DNA of 35,466 bases. Source: Rhodospirillaceae bacterium. Lineage in GTDB: Bacteria > Pseudomonadota > Alphaproteobacteria > Rhodospirillales > JABJKH01. Each line of letters starts with the position of its first letter. Position 1 is the stretch's first letter. The stretch lies in the NCBI GenBank assembly GCA_018660465.1, contig JABJKH010000033.1, positions 1 to 35,466 of the forward strand. Reading direction: 5' to 3'. This document shows positions 33,601 through 35,466 of this stretch, one piece after another. The position numbers and the translations under genes were made by a program. Below the pieces are notes generated by a model. It saw nothing but the letters and a program-made list of their open reading frames with translations, was not told the origin of the DNA and ran no database searches.

Positions 33601-35466
33601 GCTGTCTCCACGGCCGAAAGTTCCAGCAGCTTTACCGTATCGGTTGACAACGTTGTTGACGCCCCTGTCGTCACGGTCAGTTCCGCCGCCGGAACAGAAG
33701 ATACAGCGATCCCCTTGGATATTTCTGTCGAGGCATTGGGGAACAACGACCTCATTCAAGAAGTGACAATTTCCGGTGTGCCTGAAGGGGGCTCATTGAA
33801 CGTCGGTACGTATAATGAAGAAGACGATACCTGGACGCTTAGCGTTGATGACCTCGATGGACTGGCGGTGACACCACCGCCGAACTCCGATGTGAATTTT
33901 AACTTGGAAGTCAAAGCGGTTGCTGTCGATGGTCTCGATCAGTCTCTGATTGATGATGCTGTCGCGACGATTCCTGTGACCGTTGCAGCCCAGGCCGATG
34001 CGCCGACGCTTGACCCGCAAGCAGCAACGGGTGACGAAGATACGGCAATTGCCTTGGATATAGGTGCTGCCTTAACCGATACCGACGGCTCAGAGAGTAT
34101 TTCATCCGTCACAATTGCCGGTGTGCCCAATGGCGCGATTCTCAGCGCAGGTACCGATAATGGCGACGGCAACTGGACCCTCAGCGCCGATGATCTGACC
34201 GGGTTGACCATTACGCCTGTCGCCGACACCAGCGATGATTTCAGCCTGACCATAACCGCGGTCTCAACCGATACAGACACCGAAACCGGCATCCAAACAT
34301 CGGCCACCAACACGGCCACTTTAGATGTAACAGTCAACGCCCTTGACGACACCAGCACCGTCAGCGGCGGCGGAACCGGCGACGAAGACACGGCGATTGA
34401 CCTGAACTTAGTGGCCGCGATGGACGGCACAACGACTGAAGAAATCACTTCAGTGACCGTATCTGACATTCCCGCGGACGCAGTCTTGAAAGACGCCGAT
34501 GGCAATACACTAGAGGTAACAAACGGCAGCATCACGCTAACCCCTGACCAGCTTGAAGGTGTCACAATCACCCCGCCTGCAGATAGTGATGACAACTTTG
34601 ATCTGTCCCTGAGTGCGACGGATACGGAAGGCGATACCGTAACCGGGACAGCAACTGTAGCTGTTGAGGCAGTTGCGGATGCGCCTGATCTTACGGCGAC
34701 ATCAGCGGGTGGCGCGGAAGACACAGAGATTGCTTTGGATATTGCAACGGCAGTCTCTGATACCGATGGTTCTGAAGAAATCCAAAGCGTCACGATCTCG
34801 GGTATTCCTGAGGGCGCGGCTCTCTCTGTCGGTGAAGTTGTTGATGGTTCTGTCACCTTGAGCCCGGATCAACTTTCTGGATTAACGATCACGCCGCCGG
34901 ACGACTTTAACGGCACGATGGACTTGTCTGTCGCCTCGACGTCGATCGAAGATGAAAACGGCGACACGGCAACGACGACGGTCCCATTGAGCATTGGTGT
35001 CTCTGCTGTTCCGGATGCGCCAGTGTTTACCCTCAGCCCGACCCCGGTCAGCGGCTTGGAAGATGCGGAAGGGATTGAGCTGAACCTCGGCGTTGATGTG
35101 CCGAACTCGACAGAAACCGTTGAGACGGTCTCGATCTCCGGCTTGGGCGACTCGACCCTGAGTGCAACGGATGCGGCGGGTAATACAGTTGAAATCCCTG
35201 TTGTTGATGGTGTTGCAACGGTTGCGCCTTCGTTGGTTGATAGCCTTGTGCTGACCCCGGATGCGGACAGCGACGATGATCTGGCACTTGAGATCACCGC
35301 GACCTCGACCGACGGCACGGCGACGAACGCGTCTGTGCCGGTTGAAGTTGTCGCAGTTGCGGATGCGCCTGATCTTACGGCGACATCAGCGGGCGGTGCG
35401 GAAGACACAGCGATTGCTTTGGATATTGCAACGGCAGTCTCTGATACCGATGGTTCTGAAGAAATC
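30631..35466 (+). CDS. Giant FecR-domain, cadherin-like-repeat surface protein (5' part)
   Basis: The frame from ATG 30631 (ribosome site GGAGAG) stays open for 1612 codons to the window edge. There is no N-terminal signal peptide, as in type I-secreted adhesins. Residues about 45-160 form a FecR-like beta domain (GSVTVRHADGSTEQL ... TPVATIGIRGTQVGI). Residues about 245-470 are a highly acidic Glu/Ala-rich stretch with internal repeats (ATDEQDATEALS twice, NFETA[A/S]G three times plus a variant). A Pro-Asp linker (about 490-520) follows. From about residue 530, nine cadherin/Ig-like repeats of about 100-130 residues (consensus EDTAIALDI...DTDGSE...VTISGIPEGA...LSPDQLxGLTITPP) and the start of a tenth follow. 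A type I secretion signal would lie beyond the window. Likely role: attachment or biofilm formation. Confidence 0.85.
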   Translation, partial: MADTEFIPGMGTIEDGGVVVEEGPATIEPITAGSTQSIGTVESSSGSVTVRHADGSTEQLETGSPIFQGDQLETAADGSVGVVLADGTSFSMAEGGKMVMDEMVYDPATQEGSIGIQAVEGVFTFVSGQIAKTDPDAMTLETPVATIGIRGTQVGIEVGEGGQSNVVLMEEADGFVGEVTVSNDAGLQILNNAFQGTSITTLNSAPSETFTVDQGQMLNTFGGALGSLPATEGNNANTYNQAPPEEGAAVEEADTEVTAEEAAEDQEALEEQLAEEQEAEEEIAAEDLGEEQLAEEQLTEETLGEEALTEEALGEESTAEEATTEEALAEEDAGDLENFETAAGGDEEALGEEVIATDEQDATEALSGFDSPSDEEDIGNLSNFETAAGVQDEVLGEEDTSNSMENFEQASGGEEEELSQEVTATDEQDATEALSDFDGTGQTNTEEDTGGIENFETASGGDDDAGDGGEFIPVAGDIPAATIIPEPEVLDPTPVPDPIPDPDPDPTPDPDEPPTTTPDPASPPIITRRPESVQVSEDGTQSIELEVEATGTDPVSSVQLAGLPEGSTLILGTEENAETIIVGSDPVSLSPDQLEGLQFQPPADYNTDDLDDGAFDLTVTATSERGATTEEAVPVSVASVADSVFVTAAVESVGDDSSSVALNVTADSEAQGNFETIETVTVEGIPGGAGVVLDPGDGGDPVTVDPTAEGEVLPGVTAEIVVSEEGVSTQTLTFTGDAVTLLDNDQAIIVEATEAEPTPDLSAVTVAAVSDEGGEGDADVVLNPPEIDGGGTGVEDSSIALNITAFDPDGSASVETITIGDIPFGATLSAGEVNDNGTVTLTADQLVGLTITPPEDSSEDFSLSVTAVSSDGARARETIEVAVEASADAPTLTVETAEGGQEGIFLNLDTALTDTDGSESLAVEIGNLPDGSKLLLDGVELFTATEEGASFSLTEEQLEGIQFVPPEDTDGEVFELQVTSTATDIDPDSGAVSTAESSSSFTVSVDNVVDAPVVTVSSAAGTEDTAIPLDISVEALGNNDLIQEVTISGVPEGGSLNVGTYNEEDDTWTLSVDDLDGLAVTPPPNSDVNFNLEVKAVAVDGLDQSLIDDAVATIPVTVAAQADAPTLDPQAATGDEDTAIALDIGAALTDTDGSESISSVTIAGVPNGAILSAGTDNGDGNWTLSADDLTGLTITPVADTSDDFSLTITAVSTDTDTETGIQTSATNTATLDVTVNALDDTSTVSGGGTGDEDTAIDLNLVAAMDGTTTEEITSVTVSDIPADAVLKDADGNTLEVTNGSITLTPDQLEGVTITPPADSDDNFDLSLSATDTEGDTVTGTATVAVEAVADAPDLTATSAGGAEDTEIALDIATAVSDTDGSEEIQSVTISGIPEGAALSVGEVVDGSVTLSPDQLSGLTITPPDDFNGTMDLSVASTSIEDENGDTATTTVPLSIGVSAVPDAPVFTLSPTPVSGLEDAEGIELNLGVDVPNSTETVETVSISGLGDSTLSATDAAGNTVEIPVVDGVATVAPSLVDSLVLTPDADSDDDLALEITATSTDGTATNASVPVEVVAVADAPDLTATSAGGAEDTAIALDIATAVSDTDGSEEI
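34669..34782 (+). repeat. Near-identical repeat segment, copy 1
   Basis: These 114 bases match 35353-35466 with three differences, at an offset of exactly 684 bases (228 codons, two adhesin repeats). The match begins in the Ala-Val-Ala-Asp linker and covers the first third of a repeat. Copy 2 is cut by the window edge. Confidence 0.9.
35353..35466 (+). repeat. Near-identical repeat segment, copy 2 (runs off the window)
   Basis: Second copy of the 114-base segment at 34669. One of the three differences changes an amino acid (GAG to GCG, Glu to Ala); the other two are silent. The repeat may continue beyond the edge. Confidence 0.9.

Noticed and set aside
31612-34856. Several long minus-strand frames rich in Ser, Val and Thr opposite the giant surface gene
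   Set aside because: They are artefacts of the repetitive Glu/Asp/Thr codons on the plus strand, where one frame is open for 1612 codons.
1-35466. CRISPR arrays, tRNA or rRNA genes, insertion sequences
   Set aside because: I saw no regularly spaced direct repeats outside the giant protein gene, no transposase-like frame and no cloverleaf or rRNA-like stretch.

Overview
The window reads as chromosomal DNA of a Gram-negative, alphaproteobacterium-like bacterium, probably a marine or sediment Rhodospirillales relative. Three things suggest this: TAXI-type TRAP transport, an aprM-type (not qmo-type) sulfur-oxidation locus, and a very large RTX/BapA-like surface protein. The taxonomic call is an inference from gene content and coding style, because no rRNA or tRNA gene is present.

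Region 1 (1-4807) is a catabolic neighbourhood. It holds the 5' end of a fumarylacetoacetate-hydrolase family gene (minus strand), two tandem SDR paralogues that both lack the usual SDR catalytic residues, a TAXI solute-binding protein, an HpcH/HpaI aldolase (minus strand) and a LigI-like amidohydrolase. The story resumes at 17749-22925 with the fused TAXI-TRAP permease, a second LigI-like amidohydrolase, a PNPOx-fold flavoprotein, a CcdA-like membrane protein and a beta-hydroxyacid dehydrogenase. Together these look like uptake and hydrolysis of an organic acid or lactone, but the substrate cannot be read from the sequence.

Region 2 (4879-17403) sits inside that catabolic locus and is the most unusual part. 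A perfect FNR half-site pair precedes a tightly packed operon. In order it encodes a pentahaem NapC/NirT-type quinol dehydrogenase, a dihaem cytochrome c, a Tat-exported NapA-like molybdoenzyme, NapG, NapH, a second NapG, a FixH/YtkA-like membrane-anchored protein, a NapF-like ferredoxin and an exported YyaL-type thioredoxin-fold protein. NapB, NapD and NapE are absent. A hybrid histidine kinase with a periplasmic c-haem DUF3365-type sensor follows. I read this as a low-oxygen periplasmic respiratory reductase related to Nap but with a different electron path and possibly a different substrate.

Region 3 (23076-28937) is a dissimilatory sulfur-oxidation block: sat, then aprM-aprB-aprA, closed by a strong hairpin. 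It is followed by a small unknown protein, an SlyD/FKBP-like isomerase and a 53-residue small ORF. Sat and AprABM would oxidise sulfite to sulfate through APS with ATP formation.

Region 4 (28982-35466) has a CpdA-like phosphodiesterase, a Sel1-repeat protein with an extended -10 promoter, and the first 1612 codons of a giant FecR-domain, cadherin-like-repeat surface protein that runs off the right edge. A full CRP-type palindrome sits at the class II position upstream of the giant gene, so cAMP signalling and surface attachment may be linked. A decayed GST-like fragment lies at 17480-17600 in the only gene-free gap longer than 300 bases.
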